Of a stretch of DNA of 64,000 bases, positions 8,210 through 17,157 are shown one piece after another; position 1 is the stretch's first letter; every line of letters begins with the position of its first letter. The position numbers and the translations under genes were made by a program. The stretch lies in NCBI RefSeq assembly GCF_023243115.1, contig NZ_CP085081.1, positions 3,410,001-3,474,000 of the forward strand, given 5' to 3'. The notes beneath the pieces were generated by a model. It was not told the DNA's origin and made no database searches. It saw only the letters and a program-made list of their open reading frames with translations. This stretch comes from Sediminicoccus sp. KRV36 (lineage in GTDB: Bacteria > Pseudomonadota > Alphaproteobacteria > Acetobacterales > Acetobacteraceae).

Positions 8210-9493
8210 ATGCCCGACACCACCGTCGCCCCCAACCTCGTCGCGGCCGTCAGCGAGGCGCGCCAATGGCAGCGCCTGATGGAGATGGGGGCCCTGGGCG
8301 GCTTCACCGATGCGGACGGCCATTGGGGCGTGAACCGCGCCTGCCTGACGCAAAATGACCGCAAATCCCGCCGGTTGCTGATCTCCTGGGCAGAGGCGGC
8401 TGGCCTCTCGGTCAGCGTGGATCGCCTGGGCAACCTGTTTCTGCGCCATGAAGGCACCGACCCGACGCTGGCACCCGTGCTGACCGGCAGCCACATGGAC
8501 AGCCAGCCGGCCGGCGGGCGCTTCGATGGCATCTGGGGCGTCATCGCCGGCCTCGAAGCCGTGCAGGCGCTGCGTGAGGCGGGCGTCACCACCAGGCGCC
8601 CCATCGAGGTCGTCGCCTGGACCAATGAGGAGGGCGGCCGCTACGCCCCCGGCTGCATGGGCAGCATGGCCTATGCCGGCTACCGCCCGCCCGAAACCTG
8701 GGACGCCGTGCTGGACAAGGACGGCATCCCCTTCGGCGAGGCGCTGGCCGAGCACCTGGCCAGCGAGGGCGACTTGAAGCGCCGCCCCCTCGGCGTGGTC
8801 GAGGGCGCAGCACCCTATGCCTATGTCGAAGCGCATATCGAACAGGGGCCTACGCTGGAATCCCAGGATGCCGATATCGGCATCGTCACCGGCATCCAGG
8901 GCAGCCGCTGGTTCCTGGTGGAAATCACTGGCAAGTCCGACCACGCCGGCACCACACCCGTCAGCCTGCGCCGCGATGCCGTGCAGGACATGGTCCGCGC
9001 CATCAACGCCCTGAATGTGCTGATGCAGGACCCGACGGACACGCTGCGCTTCACCGTCGCCTCCATCGAGGTGCTGCCCAACAGCTCCAACTCGGTGGCG
9101 CAGACCGCCCGCTTCACCATTGACCTGCGGCATCCGGACAACAGCACCCTGCAGCCGCGCGGCAATGCGATCGAGGGCGTGATCCAGGCGGCGCTGCGCT
9201 TTTGCACCGCCCAGGTGACCGAGCGCTTCCACGCGGCCCCCACGGTATTCGCGCCGCTGGTGCCCGATGCGGTGGAGGCAGCCGCCCGCGCCCAGGGCCT
9301 GCGCGCCCTGCGCCTGCCCTCGGGCGCCTTCCATGATGCGCAGTTCATGCATCCGCTGTGCCCCACCGGCATGATCTTCGTGCCGTGCCGGGGTGGCGTT
9401 TCACATCACCCTGCCGAATACTCGGAGCCTTCCGAACTCGCCGCTGGCGCCCGCGTGCTGGCCCAGGTCCTGACGGATCTGGCGAACAACTGA
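8210..9493 (+). CDS. M20-family Zn-dependent amidase/carbamoylase (hydantoinase/carbamoylase type)
   Basis: A 427-residue peptidase M20/M40-type amidohydrolase of the group containing N-carbamoyl-L-amino-acid hydrolases, allantoate amidohydrolases and beta-ureidopropionases. Metal ligands are recognisable: His95 in GSHMDSQPAGG, bridging Asp106 in RFDG, Glu141 in NEEGGR, His in VEAHIEQGP, and the C-terminal His in VSHHPAE. The dimerisation lid begins at GSRWFLVEITGKSDHAGTTP. These enzymes hydrolyse N-carbamoyl or ureido bonds and release ammonia, CO2 and an amino acid; the exact substrate cannot be fixed from sequence. It is 30 bases upstream of serA on the same strand. Confidence 0.88.
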   Translation: MPDTTVAPNLVAAVSEARQWQRLMEMGALGGFTDADGHWGVNRACLTQNDRKSRRLLISWAEAAGLSVSVDRLGNLFLRHEGTDPTLAPVLTGSHMDSQPAGGRFDGIWGVIAGLEAVQALREAGVTTRRPIEVVAWTNEEGGRYAPGCMGSMAYAGYRPPETWDAVLDKDGIPFGEALAEHLASEGDLKRRPLGVVEGAAPYAYVEAHIEQGPTLESQDADIGIVTGIQGSRWFLVEITGKSDHAGTTPVSLRRDAVQDMVRAINALNVLMQDPTDTLRFTVASIEVLPNSSNSVAQTARFTIDLRHPDNSTLQPRGNAIEGVIQAALRFCTAQVTERFHAAPTVFAPLVPDAVEAAARAQGLRALRLPSGAFHDAQFMHPLCPTGMIFVPCRGGVSHHPAEYSEPSELAAGARVLAQVLTDLANN

Positions 9494-9523
9494 ACCATGC
9501 CCTTCCAGACCGGTGGTAACCCC

Positions 9524-10768
9524 ATGAGCGACCAACTTTCCCTGCCTAAGGACCGCATCCGCGCCCTGCTGCTGGAGAATATCTCCGACACGGCGGTCGA
9601 GCTGCTGGCCCAGGATGGCTACAACAATGTCGGGCGCGAGAAAAAGGCGCTGGAGGGTGCGGCGCTGCATGAGGCGATCCGCGGCGTCCACATGCTGGGC
9701 ATCCGCAGCCGCACCACCATCACCGATGAAGTGCTGAGCCATGCCGACCGGCTGATGAGCATCGGCTGCTTCTGCATCGGCACCAACCAGGTGGACCTCG
9801 ATGCCGCGCGGCATCGCGGCATCCCGGTGTTCAACGCGCCGTTCAGCAACACGCGCTCCGTCGCGGAGCTGACACTTGGCGAAATCGTCATGCTGCTGCG
9901 TGGCATTTTCCCGAAATCCAACGCCGCGCATATCGGCCAATGGGACAAGTCGGCCGACGGATATCGTGAGGTGCGCGGCCGTACGCTCGGCATCGTGGGC
10001 TATGGCAATATCGGCAGCCAGCTCTCGGTCCTGGCCGAGGCCTTTGGCATGCGCGTCATCTATTTCGACACGGCGGCCAAGCTGCCGCACGGCAATGCCA
10101 GCCGCTGCGCCACGCTGGATGAGCTGCTCCATTGGTCGGACGTCGTGACCATTCATCTGCCCGAGACGCCGGCCACGATGAACCTGCTGGATGCCGACCG
10201 GATCGCCAAGATGAAGCCGGGCGCCTTCCTGATCAACAATGCCCGCGGCACGCTGGTAGATGTGCCGGCCCTCGCCGCCGCGCTGCGCGCCGGCCATCTG
10301 GCGGGTGCCGCGCTGGATGTCTTCCCCGAGGAGCCCAAGCGCAACGGAGACCCCTTCATCTCGCCGCTGCAAGGCATCTCCAACGTGATCCTGACGCCGC
10401 ATATCGGCGGCAGCACCGAGGAAGCGCAATCGCGCATCGGCGAGGAAGTGGCCCGCAAGCTGGCTGATTACTCGGATACCGGCAGCACCGAGGGAGCGGT
10501 GAACTTCCCGCAGGTGGCGCTGCCGGCGCGGCCTACCGGCACGCGCTTCATGCATGTGCACCGCAATGCGCCGGGCGTGCTGGGCAATGTGAACCAGGTC
10601 TTCGCCAAGCGCGGCGTGAACATCGCCGGCCAATACCTCCAGACGGATGGCGAGATCGGCTATGTCGTCGTGGATGCCGGCGCCACGCGCGACAGTGAGG
10701 CCATCCTGGCGGAGCTGCGCGCCCTGCCTCACACCATCCGCGCCAGGCTGCTTTACGAGCGCGAATGA
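9524..10768 (+). CDS. serA: D-3-phosphoglycerate dehydrogenase with ACT domain
   Basis: A 414-residue enzyme that oxidises 3-phosphoglycerate to 3-phosphohydroxypyruvate, the first step of serine synthesis. It closely resembles the Escherichia coli-type SerA: CFCIGTNQVDLDAA, the NAPFSNTRSVAEL segment, NAD-binding GYGNIGSQL, catalytic Arg in NNARGT, Glu in PEEP, and His in TPHIGGSTEEAQ. A C-terminal ACT domain (from about 340) ends in IRARLLY, implying feedback control by serine as in that subgroup. The start at MSDQLS follows GGTGG and matches family length; an in-frame ATG nine codons upstream has no ribosome site. Confidence 0.95.
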   Translation: MSDQLSLPKDRIRALLLENISDTAVELLAQDGYNNVGREKKALEGAALHEAIRGVHMLGIRSRTTITDEVLSHADRLMSIGCFCIGTNQVDLDAARHRGIPVFNAPFSNTRSVAELTLGEIVMLLRGIFPKSNAAHIGQWDKSADGYREVRGRTLGIVGYGNIGSQLSVLAEAFGMRVIYFDTAAKLPHGNASRCATLDELLHWSDVVTIHLPETPATMNLLDADRIAKMKPGAFLINNARGTLVDVPALAAALRAGHLAGAALDVFPEEPKRNGDPFISPLQGISNVILTPHIGGSTEEAQSRIGEEVARKLADYSDTGSTEGAVNFPQVALPARPTGTRFMHVHRNAPGVLGNVNQVFAKRGVNIAGQYLQTDGEIGYVVVDAGATRDSEAILAELRALPHTIRARLLYERE

Positions 10769-10777
10769 AGCCCCTGG

Positions 10778-10799
10778 CCGCCGGCTTTACCGCCGGCGG
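10778..10799. terminator. hairpin between convergent serA and small membrane gene
   Basis: Perfect 8-bp stem ccgccggc / gccggcgg with a six-base loop, ten bases after the serA stop and spanning the stop of the convergent gene. It lacks a T-run, so termination is inferred from position and could act in both directions. Confidence 0.4.
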
Positions 10800-11086
10800 T
10801 GCCGCCACCAATCCTGCAGCGGGCCCAGCGCCAACGAGGGTGAGGCCGCCAGCGTGAGCAACGCCAGGATCGCCGCCCAGCCGCGCGCGCCCGAGGCGAA
10901 GGCCGCGACCGTGGCGCCTGCCAGGCCGCCCACCACGATCGCCCCCAGGGCAAACAGCCCGAGGATCAGGCGGTGCCGGGCCGAAAACCACTCGGGCGGC
11001 GGTGTGGCGCGTTCCATCGGCCGGCCATCGCGTCCCACATCCTGGATCGTGTCCGGATCGAGGCCGAAGGGCCGGTCATCGCGCAT
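10787..11086 (-). CDS. small membrane protein of unknown function
   Basis: A 99-residue protein that I do not recognise. The N-terminal third is polar (residues 1-35, with GLDPDTIQDVGRDG), followed by two hydrophobic segments at about 40-66 and 69-87 that would form a helical hairpin, and a basic tail (WWRHRRR) that should be cytoplasmic by the positive-inside rule. It starts six bases after the N-formylglutamate amidohydrolase stop, so the two are co-transcribed. The start has no close alternative. Confidence 0.65.
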   Translation of the reverse strand: MRDDRPFGLDPDTIQDVGRDGRPMERATPPPEWFSARHRLILGLFALGAIVVGGLAGATVAAFASGARGWAAILALLTLAASPSLALGPLQDWWRHRRR

Positions 11087-11092
11087 GGCGGA

Positions 11093-11977
11093 TTACTTGC
11101 CGCCCCGCAGCAGCGAATCCCAGCCAAGGCCGAGCAGGCTTTCGACCAGCCCCGCCATCTCCTCCTGGAAGGCCGCGAAGGCCGGCGCGCGCTGGATGGT
11201 CCGCTCATCCATGTAGAGCCCACGCGCGATCTCGATCTGGATCGCGTGGATATTCTCGCGCGGGCGGCCGTAATGGCGGGTGATGTAGCCGCCGGCATAG
11301 GGATCATTGCGCTGGACCTTGCGGCCGCTGGCCTGGAGCAGTGCCTCCACCGCCCGCGTCGCCCGGGGGGCGCAGGCCGAGCCATGCGCGTCGCCCAGCA
11401 CGAAATCCGGCGGCTCGCCCGGCGGGCTGGCAGCGGTGGGCATGGAATGGCAATCCACCAGCAGGCAGGTGCCGAAGCGCTCCCGCGTTTCGGCCACCAA
11501 GGCCGCGAGGGCCGCGTGAAACGGCTCCCAGGAGAGGCGCACGCGCAGCTCCGCTTCCTGGAAGGAGAGGCGCCGGCGGTAGATCGCCTCCCCGCTGGCC
11601 ACCACCCGCGCGATGGTGCCGAGGCCCGCCCCCACGCGCGGGCTCGCGCTATTGACCCAGTCGGGCAATGGCTCGTCGAACATCGAGGGATCCAGCTCCC
11701 AAGGCTCGCGATTGGCGTCGCACCAGGCGCGCGGGAAGCGGGCGGCCAGGAGTGGCGCGCCGAGTGCCGGGGTGGCGGCGAAAAGCTCGTCCACGAAGGC
11801 GTCCTCGCTCTTGCGCAGCGCGGTCGCGTCCAGCCGGGCGGCAGCCAGGAAATCCTCGGAATAGTCACGCCCTGAATGGGCCGAGACGAAGATCAGCGGC
11901 GCCAGGTGGCGCGCCGGGCGGGTCAGGTCGAAGGCGCGCGAATGCGATTCGGGTGGGCAGATCAGATCATGCGCCAC
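11093..11977 (-). CDS. N-formylglutamate amidohydrolase family protein
   Basis: A 294-residue protein of the FGase family (PF05013 type). These cleave N-formyl-L-glutamate to glutamate and formate at the end of one histidine-degradation route, or act on related N-formyl compounds. Family landmarks are FVSAHSGRDY near the N-terminus, DANREPWELD, LLVDCHSMP in the middle, and the late segment HYGRPRENIHAIQIEIAR with YMDE. No other histidine-use genes are nearby, so the substrate is open. It is followed after six bases by a small membrane protein gene. Confidence 0.85.
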   Translation of the reverse strand: MAHDLICPPESHSRAFDLTRPARHLAPLIFVSAHSGRDYSEDFLAAARLDATALRKSEDAFVDELFAATPALGAPLLAARFPRAWCDANREPWELDPSMFDEPLPDWVNSASPRVGAGLGTIARVVASGEAIYRRRLSFQEAELRVRLSWEPFHAALAALVAETRERFGTCLLVDCHSMPTAASPPGEPPDFVLGDAHGSACAPRATRAVEALLQASGRKVQRNDPYAGGYITRHYGRPRENIHAIQIEIARGLYMDERTIQRAPAFAAFQEEMAGLVESLLGLGWDSLLRGGK

Positions 11978-11992
11978 GCACTGCCCCTCCCC

Positions 11993-12982
11993 TCATCCAC
12001 GCTTCGCGTCCGGCGCCATGCCAGGCTGAACCTCCGGCCGATGGCCGAGGCCTCCCTCATATTTCTCCTGCGCCTCGGGCGGAAGATAGGCTTCCTCCAA
12101 TTGGCGGATCTGATCGAAGCCGGAAAACTTGTGCAGGTTGCCAAGCCGGTGATTGGACAGCCGCTCGGTCATCCGGGCTTCCGCCATCGGCCCTTCACGC
12201 CGCAACTCGGCGGCGAGGTCCCCCATCGCCATGATGGAATGCCGCAGCAGCGCGCCGGGCAGGATACAGGTCGCGATGCCCAGTTCCCCCATGCGCTCGG
12301 CCGTCATGCGGGGCGAAATGCCGGTCATGTTGTAGAAGACCGGCCCCTTCACCTCGCGCGTGATGCGCTCCACCTCCGCCTCGCTGGCCGGGCCCTCCAC
12401 GAAGGCCTGGTCCGCGCCGGCATCGAGGAAGGCATTGGCCCGCCAGATTGCCTCTTCCAGCGATCCGCCATGGGCGCCGCGGCTATCGGTGCGGGCGATG
12501 ATCAGGAAGCTCGGGTCCAGTGCCTTTCGCGTGTCGCTCGCCGCGCGGATTTTCGCCACGGCCTCGGCCCGGCCGATCACCTCGCGCCCGGCCACATGGC
12601 CGCAGCGCTTCGGCGCCACCTGATCCTCCAGGTGAATGCCGGCCACACCGGCGCGAATGAATTCCTCGACGCAGCGGACCACGTTGATCGCGTTGCCATG
12701 GCCGGTATCCCCATCGGCAATCACCGGCACGCGCACCGCCGAAGCGATCAGCCTCGCATTCAGCGCCATTTCCGTCAGCGTCGCCAGCCCCGCATCCGGC
12801 AGGCCAAGCAGGCTGAGCGAGGTGCCATAGCCTGACATGTAGACCGCCTCGAACCCCGCCTCCTCCAGGATCAGGGCCGAAAGCGCGTTGTAGCAGCCGG
12901 GCACCACCAGCGGCTTGTGCGCGGCCAAAAGCGCCCTGAGGCGCTCTCCCGGACGTCCTGTTTCGGCCTGACCCAGACGCAT
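11993..12982 (-). CDS. isocitrate lyase/PEP mutase family enzyme
   Basis: A 329-residue (beta/alpha)8 enzyme of the isocitrate lyase/phosphoenolpyruvate mutase superfamily. Motifs: YMSGYGTSLS near the N-terminus, ADGDTGHGNA for Mg binding, HLEDQVAPKRCGH where the Cys sits in the KKCGH-like active-site loop, and IIARTDSRG. The length and the APKRCGH loop fit the oxaloacetate decarboxylase, carboxyPEP mutase and 2-methylisocitrate lyase-like groups; no prpC or phosphonate genes are near to decide. The start at MRLGQ is supported by AGGAGA eight bases upstream; the frame extends 35 codons further without similarity. Stop is 15 bases from the upstream end of the N-formylglutamate amidohydrolase gene. 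Confidence 0.85.
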   Translation of the reverse strand: MRLGQAETGRPGERLRALLAAHKPLVVPGCYNALSALILEEAGFEAVYMSGYGTSLSLLGLPDAGLATLTEMALNARLIASAVRVPVIADGDTGHGNAINVVRCVEEFIRAGVAGIHLEDQVAPKRCGHVAGREVIGRAEAVAKIRAASDTRKALDPSFLIIARTDSRGAHGGSLEEAIWRANAFLDAGADQAFVEGPASEAEVERITREVKGPVFYNMTGISPRMTAERMGELGIATCILPGALLRHSIMAMGDLAAELRREGPMAEARMTERLSNHRLGNLHKFSGFDQIRQLEEAYLPPEAQEKYEGGLGHRPEVQPGMAPDAKRG

Positions 12983-13137
12983 GGCATTCTCCTGCAGCGA
13001 GACTTTCGCCGGGCATCGCCCCGTGCGAACCTGAAACATGATCCGTGGGGCCGGCATCACCGAAGCGGTGAATCCGCCTCCCGGCAAGGGGCTGGACCGA
13101 AATCACGATCCGGCAACAATAACAGGAGAGAAACGCC

Positions 13138-13944
13138 ATGCCAGATGCATTGCCCGAGGCCGGGCCAGCCAATGCCGCCGCCCTCGCTGAACTCGCCAAT
13201 GCCCTCTCGGACCTCTTGCGCCTGCGCACGCTGCCCATCGGCATGAAGCTGTTCCGCGATGCCGAGAGCATGGAGCAAGTCCAGGGCCTGCGCCGCCCGA
13301 CGCCCGGCAAGCGCTTCTCGACCTGCCAATTGGTGACGCAGGCGCGTCTTGCTGGTTTCACGCTCGGCATCACGCATGACAATGTGCCGGAATTCAGCAA
13401 TTGCGGCGGTGTCATCGGCCTGAACGCCCCATCCGAGCTCTATCTCTCCGGCCGCAAGATGGAGGGGGTCTGGTTCGAGAACCTCGAAGCTTCCGCGGCC
13501 CACCAGGCGCAGATGCCGCGCGTGGCGCCGGAATATCATGGCCTGGTCGTCTCGCCGCTGCGCTCGGCGCGGCTGGACCCGCCGGATATCTGCCTGTTCT
13601 ACGCCAATCCGGCGCAGATGATCCTGTTCATCAACGGGCTGCAATGGCGCAATTATCAGCGCTACGACTTCTCCATCACGGGTGAGAGCGCCTGCGCCGA
13701 TAGCTGGGGCCGCGCCCTGCGGGACCGCACCGTCTGCCTCTCCCTCCCCTGCTATGCCGAGCGCCGCTATGGCGGTGTGGCCGATGACGAGATGCTGATG
13801 GCCTGCCCACCGGCTGATCTGCAACGCGCCGTCACGGGACTGCGCGGCCTGTCCAAGGCCGGGCTGCGCTATCCGATCATGCCCTATGGGCCGCAGGCGG
13901 ACCCGGCCGAGGGGATGGGCAAGAGCTACGCGGGAAAAAGCTAG
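13138..13944 (+). CDS. DUF169 domain-containing protein
   Basis: A 268-residue soluble protein of the DUF169 family. Recognisable parts are the N-terminal helical region with RLRTLPIGMKLFRD, the Cys in RFSTCQLVTQAR, and later CLFYANPAQMI and a Gly/Cys-containing segment near TGESACADSW. DUF169 proteins are widespread, often beside CoA or formate genes, and their function is not established. AGGAGA lies nine bases upstream. It is divergent from the PEP-mutase-like gene, and its stop codon overlaps the stop of the convergent ABC exporter by four bases (CTAG). Confidence 0.8.
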   Translation: MPDALPEAGPANAAALAELANALSDLLRLRTLPIGMKLFRDAESMEQVQGLRRPTPGKRFSTCQLVTQARLAGFTLGITHDNVPEFSNCGGVIGLNAPSELYLSGRKMEGVWFENLEASAAHQAQMPRVAPEYHGLVVSPLRSARLDPPDICLFYANPAQMILFINGLQWRNYQRYDFSITGESACADSWGRALRDRTVCLSLPCYAERRYGGVADDEMLMACPPADLQRAVTGLRGLSKAGLRYPIMPYGPQADPAEGMGKSYAGKS

Positions 13945-15689
13945 GCCGCCGTGAAGGCCTGCGTCCGCACCAACCGGGCGTAAAGCCCGTCCAGCGCCAT
14001 GAGCTCGGCATGCGTGCCCTGCTCGATGGCGCGCCCCTCCTCCATCACGACGATGCGGTCCGCTTTCTGCACGGTGGCCAGGCGATGCGCGATGACCAGC
14101 GTGGTGCGGCCGGCCCGCAGTGTTTCCAGCGCGGCCTGCACGGCCGCCTCATTCTCGGCATCCAGCGCGCTGGTGGCTTCATCCAGCAGCAGCACGCGCG
14201 GATTGCGCAGCAGCGCGCGCGCCAGGCTCACGCGCTGGCGCTGCCCGCCCGAAAGACGGCCGCCGGAAGGGCCGAGCGGCGTGTCATATCCCTCAGGCAG
14301 GCTCGCGATGAAGCCATGCGCCTGGGCAGCGCGGGAAGCGGCCTCCACCTCCTCGCGCGTCGCATCGGGGCGGCCGCAGGCGATATTGGCGAAGGCCGTG
14401 TCATCGAACAGCACCGCCTCCTGCCCGACATAGGCAATCGCGTCCCGCAGCGAGGCGATGCGCACCGCGCGCAGATCAGCGCCATCCAGCGTGATGCGCC
14501 CCGCGGTCGCGTCGAACAGGCGCGGCAGCAGGGTGATGGCGGTGGATTTGCCGGCACCCGAGGGCCCGACGAGGGCGACCGTCTCCCCGGGCTTGGCCGT
14601 GAAGCTGAGCTCCGCAATGGCGCTGGCGGCGCTGCCGGCGTAGCGGAAGGCCACGCGCTCGAACACCACCTCGCCACGCCCGGCGGGCAGGCTTGCGGCA
14701 TCGGGCGCATCGGTGATCAGGCGCTGCGTGTCCATGATGCCAAAGACGCGGCTGAGGCCGGCCAGCCCCTCCTGCAAGGCCGCATTCAGCGAACCCAGGG
14801 AACGGACCGGCCGGGCCGCGATCAGCACGGCCGCGACAAAGCCCGTGAATTCACCAATCGTCCCCATGCCGCTGGACACCCGCCAGCCGACAAAGCCCAG
14901 CACCAGCGCCACGGTCAGCCCGCCCAGCACTTCCAGGATGGGGTCCACCCGCGCGCGCGCGCTGGTGATGCGAAACAGGCTCCGGCGCAGATCGGCGAAG
15001 GCGGCGGCGGCGCGCTGCTCCTCCTGCGCTTCCAGCCGGTAGCTGCGCACCACCCGCGCGGCGGCGAAGCTTTCGTTCAGCAGGGCATTGGTCTCGCCCA
15101 TCCGATCCTGCATGCCCGAAGATGCACGCCGGATGCGCTTGCCGATGGTGATGATCGGCCAGGCCGCGATGGGGTAGAGCAGCGCTGCCATCAGCGCCAA
15201 TTGCCAGTCGAGCCAGAGCATGGAGGCAACGAGGCCGATGATGGTCAGCACATCACCCATGCCGTTCACGCTGCGCGTCAGCGCCTCGCGAATCTGCGTG
15301 GCGTCGGTGGTGAAGCGGCTGGCGTGGCGGGCTGGCGCCTCGGCGCTCACAGTCGCGTAATCGGCGCGGGTGAGCGCGGTGAACAGCCCGTTCTGCAGAT
15401 GCTCGATGCTGCGCAGCACGGCACCCTGCATGGTGATCTGCTGCAGATACATGAAGCCGCCACGCGCCGCCGTGACGCCGATGATCAGGGGCGGCAGCAG
15501 CCACATCACGCTCATGTCGCCGCGCCCGAACATGTCGAAGCTCTGCTGGATGATGATGGGGTAGAGCGCGGTGATGCCGGCCAGGCCCAGGGTGAACAGC
15601 ACGGCGAGCGCAAAGCGCTTGCGCTGATGGAACAGGTGCTGGCGCCAGAAACGGCGGATCAGGTGGATCGAGGGGTCGGGCTTTGTCAT
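13941..15689 (-). CDS. MsbA-type ABC exporter (TM domain fused to ATPase)
   Basis: A 582-residue half-transporter that works as a homodimer in the inner membrane. The membrane domain (about 1-320) has six hydrophobic helices, the first near residue 28. The ATPase has Walker A GPSGAGKST, signature LSGGQRQRVSLARAL, Walker B VLLLDEATSALD and the H-loop in VIAHRLATV. It resembles the lipid A flippase MsbA and related lipid or drug exporters, but no lipid A genes adjoin it. The start at MTKPDP fits; an upstream extension would run into cca. It begins 14 bases after the cca stop, so it is the last gene of the DUF1285-NUDIX-DUF6111-cca operon. Confidence 0.9.
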   Translation of the reverse strand: MTKPDPSIHLIRRFWRQHLFHQRKRFALAVLFTLGLAGITALYPIIIQQSFDMFGRGDMSVMWLLPPLIIGVTAARGGFMYLQQITMQGAVLRSIEHLQNGLFTALTRADYATVSAEAPARHASRFTTDATQIREALTRSVNGMGDVLTIIGLVASMLWLDWQLALMAALLYPIAAWPIITIGKRIRRASSGMQDRMGETNALLNESFAAARVVRSYRLEAQEEQRAAAAFADLRRSLFRITSARARVDPILEVLGGLTVALVLGFVGWRVSSGMGTIGEFTGFVAAVLIAARPVRSLGSLNAALQEGLAGLSRVFGIMDTQRLITDAPDAASLPAGRGEVVFERVAFRYAGSAASAIAELSFTAKPGETVALVGPSGAGKSTAITLLPRLFDATAGRITLDGADLRAVRIASLRDAIAYVGQEAVLFDDTAFANIACGRPDATREEVEAASRAAQAHGFIASLPEGYDTPLGPSGGRLSGGQRQRVSLARALLRNPRVLLLDEATSALDAENEAAVQAALETLRAGRTTLVIAHRLATVQKADRIVVMEEGRAIEQGTHAELMALDGLYARLVRTQAFTAA

Positions 15690-15703
15690 CTGTGCCCCCG
15701 CTA

Positions 15704-16906
15704 TCAGGAAGTCTCCGCTTCGGCCAGTTCGCGCAGTTTTTCGAGGCAGGCGGCGTGGTCGGCCCGCGCGCCACCCGCCAGCCACCAATCCCGCGCGGCG
15801 CCGAGCAACGCGCCGATGCGCGGGCCATGCGGCAGGCCGAGGGCCAGGACATCCCGCCCCTGCAACGGAAAGGCCGGGCCCAGCCCGGGCGGCATGATGT
15901 CCAGCAGCCGCGTATCCTGGCCTCCTGGGCGGTTGGCGGCGGCGACCAGCAGGATTTCAGCCGGTTGCGCGGCTTCGCTGCGCAAGCGCGCCAGGGCGGC
16001 GAAGCGGCGCAGCGCATCGGCATCGCGCTCGCCGGGTGCTGGGGCATCGGCGATGGCGTGCAGGGCGCGCAGCCGGCCAGCCTCCTCGCCCGAGAGGCGC
16101 AGGCGGCTGGCCAGCGCGGCAATGTCCGTGCCCACCGGCAACAGGATGGCGATGCGCAACAGCACATCCCCGACACCCCGGGCCAGGGCGAGGTCCAGCC
16201 GCGCGGCCTCCCCCGCCTCGGGCAGGACCGCACCGAGCACGCCGGTTGCCGCCATCAGGCGCAGCGCGGCGCGCGGGTCGGGGGCGGCCATCAGCCGCTT
16301 GATTTCGCTCCAGACCCGTTCGGCGGAGAGCCGGGCCAGGCCGGGCACGGCCGCGTGGACGGCGCGCACCGCCTCGGCATCCGGCGCATCGCCGCCATAG
16401 CGCGCCTGGAAGCGGAAGAAGCGCAGCGCGCGCAGGTAATCCTCGCGCAGGCGTTGATCGGCATCGCCAACGAAGCGAACGCGCCGCGCCGCCAGGTCCG
16501 CCTGGCCGCCAAAGGGGTCATGCAGCGCGCCATCCGCCCCCATGGACATGGCGTTGATGGTGAAATCCCGCCTGGCCGAGTCTTCCTGCCAGTCGGTGGT
16601 CCATTCCACCTCGGCGTGGCGGCCATCCGTCGTGATGTCGCGGCGCAGGGAGGTGACCTCGATCGGTTGGCCCTCCAGCAGGGCGGTCACCGTCCCGTGC
16701 TTCAGGCCGGTTTCGAAGACGCGGAATCCGGCCGCCGCCAGGCGCTCGGCGATGACTTCGGGCGCGAAGGGCGCGGCCATGTCCAGGTCATGCACGGGCA
16801 GCCCCGCCAGATGATCGCGCACGCAGCCGCCCACGGCGCGCGAATCCGGCAGGGCCGCAAAGACGCGCTGCGGCCCCGGGGCCAGCAGATAGCCGGGCAG
16901 GCTCAC
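15704..16906 (-). CDS. cca: CCA tRNA nucleotidyltransferase
   Basis: A 400-residue class II nucleotidyltransferase of the poly(A) polymerase/CCA-adding family, which adds or repairs the 3' CCA of tRNAs. The head domain has GGCVRDHLAG and the metal-binding DLDMA; the NxD/RxxR nucleotide-selection region appears as DFTINAMSM and LREDYLRALRFFRF. The one tRNA gene in this window already encodes CCA, so repair may be the main role for that tRNA. Its ATG overlaps the DUF6111 gene by ATGA. The last third is helical and variable, as in the family. Confidence 0.92.
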   Translation of the reverse strand: MSLPGYLLAPGPQRVFAALPDSRAVGGCVRDHLAGLPVHDLDMAAPFAPEVIAERLAAAGFRVFETGLKHGTVTALLEGQPIEVTSLRRDITTDGRHAEVEWTTDWQEDSARRDFTINAMSMGADGALHDPFGGQADLAARRVRFVGDADQRLREDYLRALRFFRFQARYGGDAPDAEAVRAVHAAVPGLARLSAERVWSEIKRLMAAPDPRAALRLMAATGVLGAVLPEAGEAARLDLALARGVGDVLLRIAILLPVGTDIAALASRLRLSGEEAGRLRALHAIADAPAPGERDADALRRFAALARLRSEAAQPAEILLVAAANRPGGQDTRLLDIMPPGLGPAFPLQGRDVLALGLPHGPRIGALLGAARDWWLAGGARADHAACLEKLRELAEAETS

Positions 16907-17157
16907 CGCGAAACGCCTTCCCCGCGCGTGATCGCCCCGCCCTCGATCCGGGCCGGGACGTATTTCTCACCGCGCTCAAAGCTGCGGGAGAGGCCGTAAT
17001 ACACCGCCCCCGCCAGGGCGCAGGCGACGCCGATGGCGGCCAGCATGACGATGCGCTGCGAAGGCTCATGCCCCGGCTTGCGCCCGGCCAGCCGCCACCA
17101 GAGCAGGTAGGCGAGGAAAGGCAGCGCGAAAAGCGAGAATTCCAGCAGAGCGGCCAT
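16903..17157 (-). CDS. DUF6111-like small membrane protein
   Basis: An 84-residue protein with two membrane helices (about 5-22 and 36-56) and a polar C-terminal tail (YVPARIEGG). I recognise it as similar to the small DUF6111 proteins found between NUDIX and cca genes in Rhodospirillales; no function is known. The ATG shares its A with the TGA of the NUDIX gene (TGATG), and its own end overlaps cca by ATGA, so it is translated in a coupled chain. Confidence 0.7.
   Translation of the reverse strand: MAALLEFSLFALPFLAYLLWWRLAGRKPGHEPSQRIVMLAAIGVACALAGAVYYGLSRSFERGEKYVPARIEGGAITRGEGVSR

Noticed and set aside
14010..16400. 796-codon plus-strand open frame antisense to the ABC exporter and cca
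   Set aside because: The minus strand shows complete ABC and CCA-enzyme motifs; the plus-strand product is low-complexity.
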